From assembly GCF_037300705.1 (NCBI RefSeq), contig NZ_CP147776.1:2728001-2792000 (forward strand): DNA of 64,000 nucleotides, in the 5' to 3' direction. Positions 18,495-26,614 of the stretch are shown piece after piece. The position numbers and the translations under genes were made by a program. This DNA is from Massilia sp. W12 (GTDB taxonomy: Bacteria > Pseudomonadota > Gammaproteobacteria > Burkholderiales > Burkholderiaceae_D). The stretch's first letter is position 1. Every line of letters starts with the position of its first letter. A model generated the notes under the pieces. It saw nothing but the letters and a program-made list of their open reading frames with translations. It made no database searches and was not told the DNA's origin.

Positions 18495-18740
18495 TCAGGA
18501 AGAAGTCTTGGTGGACAGCAGGCGGGAAACTGCCGGGCTGACCTGGGCGCCTACGCCGGTCCAGTATTCCAGGCGGTCTTGCGCGATGCGGAAAGGCGAT
18601 TCCTGGCCAGAGGCGATAGGATTGTAAAAACCGATGCGTTCGATGAAGCGGCCGTCACGACGGCTGCGGGAATCGGTTGCAACGATGTTGTAGAAGGGGC
18701 GCTTCTTGGCGCCGCCACGTGCTAAGCGAATTACGACCAT
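18495..18740 (-). CDS. rpsP: 30S ribosomal protein S16
   Basis: An 81-residue S16 with the conserved start [20 protein letters not shown] and the motif GFYNPIA. It is the first gene of the rpsP-rimM-trmD-rplS operon, so the operon promoter should lie between 18741 and about 18834. Confidence 0.98.
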   Translation of the reverse strand: MVVIRLARGGAKKRPFYNIVATDSRSRRDGRFIERIGFYNPIASGQESPFRIAQDRLEYWTGVGAQVSPAVSRLLSTKTSS

Positions 18741-18834
18741 GATGTATCCAAATAAAGGGTTACAGGGCGGGAAAACAGCAGATTATATCCGCCCCACACA
18801 GCCTTGGCAAGCCGGACTTCCTTGGATACATTCA

Positions 18835-19437
18835 TTAACAGCCATTCTTTTTCAACTCTGCTTCCAGCGCTTCGAGCTGTCCCGCAGGAGCTTGTTTTTT
18901 CAACGCGTCCAACTGAGCGCGCGCCTGTGCGCATTGCCTGGCGGCGGACTCCTGCTTCGGCTCAGGCTTGGCCTGGGTCTTTTCCTCAGGCTTGGATGGC
19001 GGCCTGGTATCGGCTTTCGCTTCTGTCTTTGTAAGCGGGGGCGGTGCTTGACGCTTTTTCTCATCCATGCAGGCCGTCACAATCGCGCGTTTGATTTGCT
19101 GCAACGTGCCGCGTTGCGCATACACTTCCCGCACCAATTGCTGCTCAGCGGGATTAGCGCTGCGCGCCAGCATCTGCTCTTCGATTTGCCCGGCCTCACG
19201 CGCCCAGACAATTTTCTGCGCCTGCTCGCCGCGCTGCCGGCATTGCACATCACCCTCGATTTCCGCCCCTGCCGGCGTGCTGCCGGATACCGGCGGCAGT
19301 TTTTTGCCGCCGCCATCGGCGCAGGGTTTATCCTGATAGACGCTGCCGCAACGGTACAACGTCTGCCCCTGCGCACAGCTGACGCTGAACAATCCGGCCA
19401 ACAATACCGCGCGCGCCACAGATCCTGACAATTTCAT
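18835..19437 (-). CDS. Secreted DUF4124-like protein
   Basis: A 200-residue protein with a signal peptide (VARAVLLAGLFSVSCAQGQ). Directly after it stands LYRCGSVYQDKPC, the short cysteine pattern of DUF4124-type proteins. The rest is charged, with a proline/lysine/glutamate-rich low-complexity stretch around residues 130-165 and a helical C-terminus ending in Cys. The start at 19437 has GAGGGG upstream, and the longer frame to 19503 crosses a terminator hairpin. It is probably periplasmic. Proteins of this kind are common in betaproteobacteria and have no assigned function. Confidence 0.75.
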   Translation of the reverse strand: MKLSGSVARAVLLAGLFSVSCAQGQTLYRCGSVYQDKPCADGGGKKLPPVSGSTPAGAEIEGDVQCRQRGEQAQKIVWAREAGQIEEQMLARSANPAEQQLVREVYAQRGTLQQIKRAIVTACMDEKKRQAPPPLTKTEAKADTRPPSKPEEKTQAKPEPKQESAARQCAQARAQLDALKKQAPAGQLEALEAELKKNGC

Positions 19438-19489
19438 ATCCCCTCCCCTGCTTTTTGTCGGAATAGTATGCGCCTGCTTTGAAAAATGA

Positions 19490-19515
19490 AAAAGCCGGGG
19501 CAAGCCCCGGCTTTT
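19490..19515 (-). terminator. Rho-independent terminator after the PEP-CTERM-like gene
   Basis: A 12-base inverted repeat (AAAAGCCGGGGC with GCCCCGGCTTTT), with a two-base centre or a four-base loop if the last pair opens, 22 bases beyond the stop of the minus-strand gene at 19537. On that strand it runs into TTTT and then T-rich sequence. Confidence 0.85.
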
Positions 19516-19536
19516 GAAATTCTGAAAAAATCAGAA

Positions 19537-20091
19537 TTAAGCGGATTTGCGACGACGCAGCGCCAGCAAGCCCAGCAGGCCCACGCCCATCATGGCATAG
19601 GTTTCAGCTTCCGGCACAGCTGCGCGCACCACCAGCTGATCAGCCCAGGACGGAGCGCCGCTTTGGCCAGCCCACGGGCCATAGATTTGGCCCAGGCCGT
19701 CTTGCCAGTCGCAATGGCTGTAGGTATTGGAGAAATACGGAGCAGCGCAAGCAGCAGCGCCGGTCAGGTTCGGATTGGTGGCCGAGAAACGGGCGCCAGA
19801 CACCGAATCCGTGCCGCCCAGCGGCACATTGGCGCCCTGGAAGATGAAGTCGGTTGCGCGCGGAGCATTGGCCAGCTCAGCAGCGGTCGGCACGTGCCAG
19901 CCGAATTGTGCCTGATAGGACAGATCCAGGCCGGAAGCTGCCGGCAGCGGGAAAGCCCAAGCCCATTGCAGACCGCCAATGGTGATATAAGCGTTGGACG
20001 GCAGCGGAGCATTCACCAGTGCTGCGTGAGCGGAACCGAAGCTGGCGGCCAGAACAGCGGCAACAGCGATTTTTTTTGCGATTTTCAACAT
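19537..20091 (-). CDS. PEP-CTERM-type exported protein with a PEA variant signal
   Basis: A 184-residue exported protein with an N-terminal signal peptide (cleavage after AHA, about residue 23) and a C-terminal sorting-type tail: VPEAETYAMM, a hydrophobic segment (GVGLLGLLAL) and the basic end RRRKSA. This is the PEP-CTERM layout handled by exosortase, but the core reads PEA rather than PEP. The mature part is rich in small and aromatic residues with two cysteine pairs and matches no domain I know. No exosortase or exopolysaccharide genes are in the window. It is a single gene with its own terminator. In family terms it would be anchored or processed at the cell surface. Confidence 0.82.
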   Translation of the reverse strand: MLKIAKKIAVAAVLAASFGSAHAALVNAPLPSNAYITIGGLQWAWAFPLPAASGLDLSYQAQFGWHVPTAAELANAPRATDFIFQGANVPLGGTDSVSGARFSATNPNLTGAAACAAPYFSNTYSHCDWQDGLGQIYGPWAGQSGAPSWADQLVVRAAVPEAETYAMMGVGLLGLLALRRRKSA

Positions 20092-20584
20092 CGTATTTCC
20101 TGTCTTGAAGGGTTTAGGTTGCAGTTACACATCCAGGTGGGTCCTACAACAAGGATGGCTCTATATGGCCAAATTTATTTCCTTGATCGCCAAAGCGGGT
20201 ATCAGCTTCAATGCGGCGCTGTGCGCCACAACGGCTCCTCGCACCCCAGCTTGTTTCAAGCGACGTTCAAAGTGTAACAAACCCTGAAAATTGCCGCAAG
20301 CATATTATTTCGCTTTTTTGCATGAATTACGGAAAAGTTAATTTCTTTATGGAAATATTTTGCCGGATTATTTTTACTTCTTTCTTCTTTTAAGTAAAAA
20401 ATACTGCTTTTCATCAGTGTTTTGCTGATATCCGCAAGCATTATTCGCATTACTGCACAGTCAAGGCGAAATACAAATTTTACAATTTGTTGCAAGCCGC
20501 ATGAGCGATGCATTCAGCCTTGCCGGAAAGCCGGCACAGCGCGCGCCATGCTATGCTTGGCGCACTTTTTCCAAGGATGACAAT
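20092..20584. other. AT-rich divergent intergenic region
   Basis: About 490 bases between the PEP-CTERM-like gene and the cobalamin adenosyltransferase gene, which diverge, so it should carry promoters for both. The part from about 20280 to 20500 is strikingly AT-rich compared with its surroundings. A B12-riboswitch box was looked for because of the downstream gene and was not seen. Short open frames here lack ribosome-binding sites. Confidence 0.5.
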
Positions 20585-21154
20585 ATGGGCAATCGACTCT
20601 CTAAAATCGCAACCCGCACCGGGGATGATGGCAGCACCGGTCTGGGCGATGGCAGCCGCACCTTTAAAGACAGCTTCCGCATCCATGCGCTGGGCGAGGT
20701 GGATGAATTGAACTCGCATGTCGGCTTATTGCTGTGCGAAGATTTACCGCAGGAGATGCGCGCCGAATTACTGGAAATTCAGCACGACCTGTTTGATATC
20801 GGTGGTGAGTTGTGCATCCCCGGCTATCAAATGATTCAGGCCGAACAGGTTGAAAAACTGGATGGTTTGCTGGCCAAGTACAATGCCGACCTGCCGCCTT
20901 TAAAAGACTTCATCCTGCCCGGCGGCACGCGCGCGGCCAGTCAGGCGCACATTTGCCGCACCGTCTGCCGGCGCGCCGAGCGCAATGTGGTGCATTTGGG
21001 GCGGGAGGAAAATATCTTTCCGTTTGCGCGGCAATACCTTAACCGCTTATCGGATTTGATGTTTGTGTTGGCGCGCAGTTTGAACCGTTATGCCGGCGCG
21101 AATGGCGATGTGCTGTGGCATCACCGCAGCAAAACTGAGGCCAGCGAAACATAA
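20585..21154 (+). CDS. Cob(I)alamin adenosyltransferase, PduO type
   Basis: A 189-residue PduO-type ATP:cob(I)alamin adenosyltransferase, which makes adenosylcobalamin from reduced cobalamin. Typical elements are KIATRTGDDGSTGLGDGSR at the N-terminus (ATP-binding loop), FILPGGTRAASQAHICRTVC, RRAERNVV and the C-terminal LNRLSDLMFVLAR. The ATG at 20585 has AAGGA seven bases upstream; an earlier ATG at 20501 would add an unrelated extension. It stands alone between the PEP-CTERM-like gene and the metalloprotease island, and a strong hairpin follows. Confidence 0.93.
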   Translation: MGNRLSKIATRTGDDGSTGLGDGSRTFKDSFRIHALGEVDELNSHVGLLLCEDLPQEMRAELLEIQHDLFDIGGELCIPGYQMIQAEQVEKLDGLLAKYNADLPPLKDFILPGGTRAASQAHICRTVCRRAERNVVHLGREENIFPFARQYLNRLSDLMFVLARSLNRYAGANGDVLWHHRSKTEASET

Positions 21155-21191
21155 CAACGCGCGCATCTGCGCCTCGCCCCCCTTCAACAGA

Positions 21192-21223
21192 CAGGCGCAT
21201 ACCGTCTTTGGGGTATGCGCCTG
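21192..21223 (+). terminator. Rho-independent terminator after the adenosyltransferase gene
   Basis: A 12-base-pair stem (CAGGCGCATACC with GGTATGCGCCTG) around an eight-base loop, followed by CTTTCTTA on the plus strand. It lies 38 bases after the gene stop and five bases from the stop of the convergent minus-strand gene, so it may serve both. Confidence 0.8.
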
Positions 21224-21228
21224 CTTTC

Positions 21229-24200
21229 TTATGCCTGCGGATAATATTCAAGCACGCTTGGCGTCACCCCGATCAAACGCGCCTCTTCGCTGACGCAAAT
21301 ACTGTAGAGCAAGGGGCCGAAATCCGCATGCCCTGTGGCGCCGATTTGTTGCTGCCAATAAACCAGCTCGCTTTGCGTGGCATGCCGCTGCAAGCCTTGC
21401 TGATACAGCAGGTCAATACTTTGCTGCAGCGCAACTTCAGTCTGCTTTGGATGCAGGGTCAGAAATTCCGTGCTGTTGGCAAAAAGATGGCCAAGCTGAC
21501 TCAAATTTGCGCTGCCTGCCTGCTTGAGCCAAAAACCGGCGCCGCCCGGATCCGGCATGCGCCCGAATGCGGTTTGATACAGGCGCAGTAAATTGCCGGC
21601 CGCCCCACCCCACTCGACATCGTGCGCAAAGCCTTTATCGGCATACTCAATCCGCTCGATTTCCGCAAAACTGATGCTGGCCGCGCTGTGGACATCAAAG
21701 CGCGCCTGGATCTGTACGCCGTCCCGATAAGCCTCTCTGGCGCCAGGCAACACCAGCGTATCCACCCCGCCGCCGCCATGCACCACCCAATCCATGCCAT
21801 CCGCCGGCAAGACCAGGCGCTCATCCTGCGCTGAACCTTGCATGACTTGCGGCGCCTTGACCTGCACGAACAGCGTTTGCAAAACGCCGGCGTTGCCGGC
21901 CGCGTCTTTAACTTGCAAATCCAGCCGGTGGCGACCCGCTTGCAATTGCAAATTATCGAGCAGCATCGACACTTGCCCCTGCCCATCCGGACTGGCTATT
22001 ATCACCGGCCCGCCATCAATGTTGAGCAGCAAACGCGCATCGCTATCCGTGCGCGCTTGCAATCCCAGCCGGTTCCAGGGCAATGAACCATCCGCATGGG
22101 TATCCAGGCGCACATCGCGCAACTGCGGGGCGCTGCTATCGACGCGATATTGGCCCAACACCACGCTTTCCGCCGCAAATCCCTGCGCGTCGCTGATTTC
22201 GGCGCGCAGGCGCAATTCGCCCGAGGCGTGCGCCTGCCGCCATTGCCACTGCCCTGCGGCGTCAGTATTCAACTCCGCCAGCTTGACTTCCACCCCATCC
22301 GCTGCCGTGCCGAACAAGGTCAACAGCGCATTCGGCGCGGCCACGCCGCTTAACTTGATTTCGCCTTTGCCCAACATCGGGCCGGGGTGCAATTCCGGCA
22401 AGGCCAGATAATGCACCGCACGCTGGCTGCGGTCGGCAAACTGCATGCTTTCCACCTGATCCAGCAAAATGCTGAGGCGCTCGCCATCCGCCCCCAGTTG
22501 CGTCAGACGCAGACTGGTTTCACTCATTTTTTCAATCTGATACTGCGCGCGCGCCAGGGGAAAACGCGCCACATCCCAACCGGCGCCGCCAATCAAGGTG
22601 TCATTCCCGCTGCCGCCGTGCAAAGTATCGTCGCCCGCCCCGCCCTGCAATACATCATGGCCCTGCTCGCCGTCCAGCACATCATTGCCGCCACCGCCGG
22701 AAAGCAGATTATCCAACTCATTGCCATTGATCACATCATTGCCGCTGCCACCTGAGGCTGCTTCGATTTTGCTGCCGGGATTAATGCTGATCTGGCCGGC
22801 GGCGCTGATTTTCTCTGCTTTGCCGCCGACAAAATCCCAATGGCCCGGGCGCAGATGCAAATGCATGTCCTGCGTTAATTCCGAGCCGTCAATCGTATCT
22901 TCGCCGCCGCTATCCCAAAACAGATTCGGCGCATCCGGCTGCACCACCAGCACATCGTTCTTGGCTTTGTGGGTCGGCGGGCCATACAGATATTGCATGG
23001 CGGCGATATCAAAGGGCTTCATTTGCAAGTGATAATCCGCCTGGTAACTGATATAGCTCATCACCGTCCAGGCGCTGCTATCCTCGTCCCCTTGCAACCA
23101 GGGCGGCGGCTCACTATTGATCTGGAAAGGATGGCGCAAACCCAGGGCATGGCCGATTTCATGAATCATGGTATAGACGCCATAACTGCCGTCTTGCATG
23201 GTGAGATTGCTGTCATTGCCAGGACTGATGTCAATGTGCACATCGCTGCCATAAAACTCGGCTTCAGGGAAATAAGCGTAACCGCTGGAAGTCACCTGAA
23301 TATTGGCGGCAAACGCCAGCACATCGCGCGCATTGGGTTCTGTGGTTTCGACAAACTGCACATTCGCGATGCTCTCAATGTAACGCATCGCCTCCAGCGC
23401 GGCCGCCTTTTGCGCCGCATTAAAGGGCGCAAAACCATTGCTGTCGGAAGCGTCAAAATAGGCCGGCATAGTCTCCAGAAAGATGTATTTGAAGACATGC
23501 GCCTGGCCAAACCCGCCATTGCTGCCGATGAATGCATTGGCTTCGACCGGAATCATGGCGTCAATCCAATACGGCAGCGGAATATGTCCGTTGTAATCGA
23601 CTTGCTCGATATCCGCCGGCAGTTTGTACAAATCGCAATTGACCACAATGCGGTCTTGCCCGCCAGCGTCCTTCACCACCTGATTGGGCGTATTGACGTA
23701 ATACACATCATCACCCATGCCGCCTTCCATCGTGACCAACCCTAAGCCTGCATGCAAGACATCATCGCCATCGCCGCCGGATAAAAAATCATCGCCCTCG
23801 CCGCTGCTTAAAGTGTCATTGCCCGACCCGCCATACAAGCTGTCATTGCCGCCCCCGCCATCCAAACGGTTATTGCCAGCGTCAATGATCAGCTGGTCAT
23901 TGCCATCGCCGCCTGACAAAATGCTGGCGCCATCAATCCCATTTTCCACAGTCAGCTGATCATTGCCGGCCCCGCCGTCAAGCAAATTGCGGCCGCCATC
24001 ATCTTGCAAATAATCATCTCCCTCGCCGCCATACAAGCTGTCGTGTCCGGCGCCGCTGTGCAGTGAATCCTTGCCGCTATCGCCCTGCAGCCAATTATTG
24101 CCAAACAGATCAAGCAAACGGTCATCCCCGGCATCGCCATGCAAAACATCATGATTGCCGCCGCCATTGAGCAAGTCATCGCCATCGCCGCCATGCAGAG

Positions 24201-24405
24201 TGCTGGCTTGCGCGCTGAGATCCGGCCCGGCGCCGCCGTGAAGTTCATCATCGCCGGCGCCGCCTTCAATCCAATCGCGCCCGCCATCGGCATACACAGT
24301 GTCATTGCCACCCTGCGCCTGATAATGCAAACCGCCGATCAGCACCGGCAAATGGATGGATTCGGCCTCATCTGCGCCGCGCATGTGATTGGATGGAGGA
24401 AACAT
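21229..24405 (-). CDS. Large RTX metalloprotease-like protein (M10/serralysin type) with DUF4214
   Basis: A 1058-residue acidic, repeat-rich protein. Residues about 30-235 form a first block of calcium-binding GGxGxD nonapeptides. A zincin domain follows with HEIGHALGLRHPF (His415, Glu416, His419, His425) and the Met-turn VMSYISY. A second RTX block lies at about residues 545-615, then Ig-like segments, and a DUF4214 domain at the end (LYQTAFGRMPDPGG). There is no N-terminal signal peptide, which fits type I secretion, but no transporter genes are nearby. In classical serralysins the RTX block follows the protease, so a leading RTX block is unusual. The ATG at 24405 has only a weak Shine-Dalgarno; an ATG seven codons in is possible. 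Confidence 0.88.
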   Translation of the reverse strand: MFPPSNHMRGADEAESIHLPVLIGGLHYQAQGGNDTVYADGGRDWIEGGAGDDELHGGAGPDLSAQASTLHGGDGDDLLNGGGNHDVLHGDAGDDRLLDLFGNNWLQGDSGKDSLHSGAGHDSLYGGEGDDYLQDDGGRNLLDGGAGNDQLTVENGIDGASILSGGDGNDQLIIDAGNNRLDGGGGNDSLYGGSGNDTLSSGEGDDFLSGGDGDDVLHAGLGLVTMEGGMGDDVYYVNTPNQVVKDAGGQDRIVVNCDLYKLPADIEQVDYNGHIPLPYWIDAMIPVEANAFIGSNGGFGQAHVFKYIFLETMPAYFDASDSNGFAPFNAAQKAAALEAMRYIESIANVQFVETTEPNARDVLAFAANIQVTSSGYAYFPEAEFYGSDVHIDISPGNDSNLTMQDGSYGVYTMIHEIGHALGLRHPFQINSEPPPWLQGDEDSSAWTVMSYISYQADYHLQMKPFDIAAMQYLYGPPTHKAKNDVLVVQPDAPNLFWDSGGEDTIDGSELTQDMHLHLRPGHWDFVGGKAEKISAAGQISINPGSKIEAASGGSGNDVINGNELDNLLSGGGGNDVLDGEQGHDVLQGGAGDDTLHGGSGNDTLIGGAGWDVARFPLARAQYQIEKMSETSLRLTQLGADGERLSILLDQVESMQFADRSQRAVHYLALPELHPGPMLGKGEIKLSGVAAPNALLTLFGTAADGVEVKLAELNTDAAGQWQWRQAHASGELRLRAEISDAQGFAAESVVLGQYRVDSSAPQLRDVRLDTHADGSLPWNRLGLQARTDSDARLLLNIDGGPVIIASPDGQGQVSMLLDNLQLQAGRHRLDLQVKDAAGNAGVLQTLFVQVKAPQVMQGSAQDERLVLPADGMDWVVHGGGGVDTLVLPGAREAYRDGVQIQARFDVHSAASISFAEIERIEYADKGFAHDVEWGGAAGNLLRLYQTAFGRMPDPGGAGFWLKQAGSANLSQLGHLFANSTEFLTLHPKQTEVALQQSIDLLYQQGLQRHATQSELVYWQQQIGATGHADFGPLLYSICVSEEARLIGVTPSVLEYYPQA
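23720..24330 (-). repeat. RTX nonapeptide-coding repeat array (N-terminal block)
   Basis: Repeated short units encoding GGxGNDxL-like nonapeptides give this DNA an obvious periodicity. It is coding repeat inside the large metalloprotease-like gene and not a CRISPR or intergenic repeat. A shorter block of the same kind lies at about 22560-22770. Confidence 0.85.
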
Positions 24406-24421
24406 AATTTTTCAAAGAAGC

Positions 24422-24440
24422 GCGCCGGCTATGCCGGCGC
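24422..24440 (-). terminator. Hairpin after the second metalloprotease-like gene
   Basis: An eight-base-pair GC-rich stem (GCGCCGGC with GCCGGCGC) with loop TAT, ten bases beyond the stop at 24450. On the minus strand it is followed by a moderately T-rich stretch, which then runs into the start of the 24405 gene. It may be a partial terminator between the two genes. Confidence 0.55.
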
Positions 24441-24449
24441 AGGTTGAGT

Positions 24450-25778
24450 TCAGCCGGAAAAGACAGAAAATTCCATGCCGTTTTGAATTGTGCCGATGAC
24501 TTGCGCCTGGTTTTCCGGGCTGTCGGCAAAATACGCCAACACATCCGCCACCGGATTGCCTTGTTTGATCACATTCACCCAGAAATTGTAGCCATCCGGC
24601 TCAGCCTGCCGGTGCAGCACATGGTTATACAGCAAGCCGACCACAGTTTCCGCCGATGGATTGCTGCCATACATGGCTTGAAACTCTGCCGAGCCCATAA
24701 AGCCTTGCGCGATCTGGGTCAGGGTCGAACCATTGTTTTCCATCTGGTGGAACCAAAAACCGAGGCCGCCGGCGTCCGGGGTGCGGTCAAACGCCGCCTG
24801 ATACAGGCGATACACTTTGCCGGAAGCGCCATCGGTGTCGAAATTGACATATTTATCAGCAAAGCGCAGGCGTTCCACCCCATTCAAGGTATCCACGCCA
24901 AGCGCCCCGGTATTATCCGTAACCGTGATCACGCTGCCGTTCTTGCTGATGGTGAAATTGCTGCGCGCCAAAGAATAGGTCGCCAAATCGAGGCCGGCGG
25001 CGCCATTGATGGCGTCATTCCCGGCCAGGCCGGTAAACACATCATTGCCGGCGCTGCCGCTCAAGGTGTCTGCGCTGGCGCTGCCGATCAAGTACACCGC
25101 ATTGCCGCCCACGCCAAGCTTGCCGGCCAAGCCATCGCCGCCGTACAGCCAGTTCAGCGCCGCCACATCGTAGGGCCGGAAGGTGGAGTATGGGCCGCCG
25201 GAATCGGTATAAGACATGAGGGTGTTGCTGGTGTTATCTTGATTGGCGGGCAAGCGCGTACCGCCTTGAAAAGGATGTTTCAGCCCCAGCGCATGTCCGA
25301 TTTCATGCAGCAGGGTTTCATATCCCGCCTCCCCCGCGATCAGGTTTTGATTTGCGCTGTTCCATTCAACATTGTCCAGATAGATCCAGGCTTGCGCGCT
25401 GTATTCTGTAATCTGTTGATTGCCATCATAGTTATATGAAGTATTCCAGGAACACAGCCCGGCGACCGAAGACTCTTCGATATCGCGCATGGAAAAGCGC
25501 CAATCGGCGACGCTGGCGTCAGACACTTCCTGGAACTGGATGCCGGTGACGCTGGAAACATAACTGAGCATGCTGCGCGTGGCGTTTTGCTGGCTGGCCG
25601 AAAACGCACTTAGCGCATATGTGGGATCTTCCTTGCCACTGTTAATAGAAAAACTGAACTTCAGGATGTTGTTATTACCCGGTAAAACATAATTCCAAGC
25701 CGGCCCGGTATCAATCAAGGCGTCAATGTGATTCAAGCCTGAGGTATGGGCGGTGGTGACGTCTGTAACGGTGGCCAT
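24450..25778 (-). CDS. Serralysin-like (M10) metalloprotease with short RTX and DUF4214
   Basis: A 442-residue protein with an M10-type zinc site HEIGHALGLKHPF (His158, His162, His168), a Met-turn NTLMSYT, two or three RTX nonapeptides around residues 250-275 and a C-terminal DUF4214 domain (VYRLYQAAFDRTPDAGGLGF). There is no signal peptide, so type I export is expected by analogy with serralysins. The ATG at 25778 has GGGAG eight bases upstream; the frame above it is not supported. It is a clear paralog of the plus-strand gene at 28895 (shared LNWLYGGDGL/LHWLYGGDGL and VERLRF). DUF4214 is often found in secreted surface or adhesion proteins. Cleavage activity is inferred from the intact zinc motif. 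Confidence 0.9.
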   Translation of the reverse strand: MATVTDVTTAHTSGLNHIDALIDTGPAWNYVLPGNNNILKFSFSINSGKEDPTYALSAFSASQQNATRSMLSYVSSVTGIQFQEVSDASVADWRFSMRDIEESSVAGLCSWNTSYNYDGNQQITEYSAQAWIYLDNVEWNSANQNLIAGEAGYETLLHEIGHALGLKHPFQGGTRLPANQDNTSNTLMSYTDSGGPYSTFRPYDVAALNWLYGGDGLAGKLGVGGNAVYLIGSASADTLSGSAGNDVFTGLAGNDAINGAAGLDLATYSLARSNFTISKNGSVITVTDNTGALGVDTLNGVERLRFADKYVNFDTDGASGKVYRLYQAAFDRTPDAGGLGFWFHQMENNGSTLTQIAQGFMGSAEFQAMYGSNPSAETVVGLLYNHVLHRQAEPDGYNFWVNVIKQGNPVADVLAYFADSPENQAQVIGTIQNGMEFSVFSG

Positions 25779-25945
25779 CAGTATGCTCCCTGCAGCAAGA
25801 AGCTGGCGCAGGATGCGCCAGCCATCATTGGCATCATAACTGATTGCGAAAAATCCGCCAGTGAAGACAGGGTGCAGTCCACCACGCAAACAACACAAAG
25901 TCACTTCCAGCAACACAGCATTAGCAGAGCTTTGTTGCACAAATC

Positions 25946-26089
25946 ATCGCCCCGGCGCGCAATGCCTTTTTTAGCCCTCACCCGGCGCCTTGGGCGCATG
26001 GCCTGACAGAAGCGGGTGGCTATCACCGGCGCAGTTTGGTCGAAGCTAAAGTGCGTTGCTTCAAATTCCTTGGTGAAATTGAGCACTGC
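25946..26089 (+). pseudogene. IS5-family transposase C-terminal fragment
   Basis: In the frame containing 26015-26089 the translation GYHRRSLVEAKVRCFKFLGE is the conserved C-terminal DDE-region pattern of one IS5 subgroup. Just upstream, in another frame, IIAPARNA resembles the IPPRKNA motif that normally precedes it, so a frameshift separates the two. The N-terminal two thirds are missing. Confidence 0.65.
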
Positions 26090-26260
26090 CCCGGAAGCAA
26101 GACTGTACAAAAAATCTGAAGGGGACAAAGCAAGACTTTGTTATATGAGACAGGGGCTGATGGAAAACCGAAATGGATTGATCGTCGATATGACCGTCAC
26201 TTTGCACAGCATGGCGAGAGGCTGCGCTGCAAATGGCGCAGCGCACGGTAAAAAGGCCTT
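26073..26260 (+). pseudogene. Second IS5-family transposase internal fragment
   Basis: From 26073 the frame reads TAPEARLYKKSEGDKARLCY and then LMENRNGLIVD, the conserved central pattern of a different IS5-family transposase subgroup (normally TDPEARLY...ALMENRNGLIV). After about 26200 the match continues only with a frameshift (HGERLRC instead of AERDAAL). It overlaps the end of the first fragment by a few bases, which marks a fusion junction between two different elements. Confidence 0.65.
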
Positions 26261-26614
26261 GGCAGCCTGCCACTCCCGGCGCAGCCGGCTTATTTCACGC
26301 CTTTTGCACGAAATGACAGCATCGTATTGCCAACCCCGCTTTCCCCCGCCTTAGGCGTACCCATCCGGGGGAGCGGAATTGTCTCATCAAGCGCCAGCGC
26401 TACATTGACCGGCTGTTTGAATGTGATTCAAAAGAGCATACATTTTCCATTGCCAATACATTCAATGTTTCTCCCTGCCGAATAGACTGATTACGGAATC
26501 TCTCACTTCATCCATAGCACAAGTCACTGATGACACACTTACATAAAGTATTTGCAAAACAATCATTTCAGTGCCAACATTGCATTCTATTTAACAAAAC
26601 AAGGAGGTCGTTTT

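Larger units (their letters stand above)
25927..26260 (+). mobile_element. Decayed IS5-family insertion-sequence remnants
   Basis: The string GAGCTTTGTTGCACAAATC at 25928-25946 matches the usual form of an IS5-family terminal inverted repeat. It is followed within 70 bases by a transposase C-terminal fragment and then by a middle fragment of a second transposase. A matching right end was not seen. The element is internally deleted and inactive. Confidence 0.6.
25779..26614. other. Gene-free stretch holding transposase relics and an AT-rich leader
   Basis: About 840 bases without an intact gene. The first part up to about 25920 is the upstream region of the minus-strand metalloprotease gene. 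From about 25927 to 26260 there are fragments of two IS5-family transposases. From about 26400 to 26610 the DNA becomes AT-rich and should hold the promoter of the beta-helix protein gene, which has a strong ribosome-binding site. Confidence 0.6.

Noticed and set aside
20400-20584. B12 riboswitch before the cobalamin adenosyltransferase gene
   Set aside because: No B12-box-like sequence or typical long structured leader is visible; the region is just AT-rich.
23720-24330. Possible CRISPR or intergenic tandem array
   Set aside because: The periodic DNA encodes GGxGxD calcium-binding nonapeptides in frame. The units are short, imperfect and without unique spacers.
22969-25439. Plus-strand open frames of 258 and 331 codons in the metalloprotease region
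   Set aside because: They are antisense to genes with intact zinc motifs and RTX repeats, and show no domain pattern.
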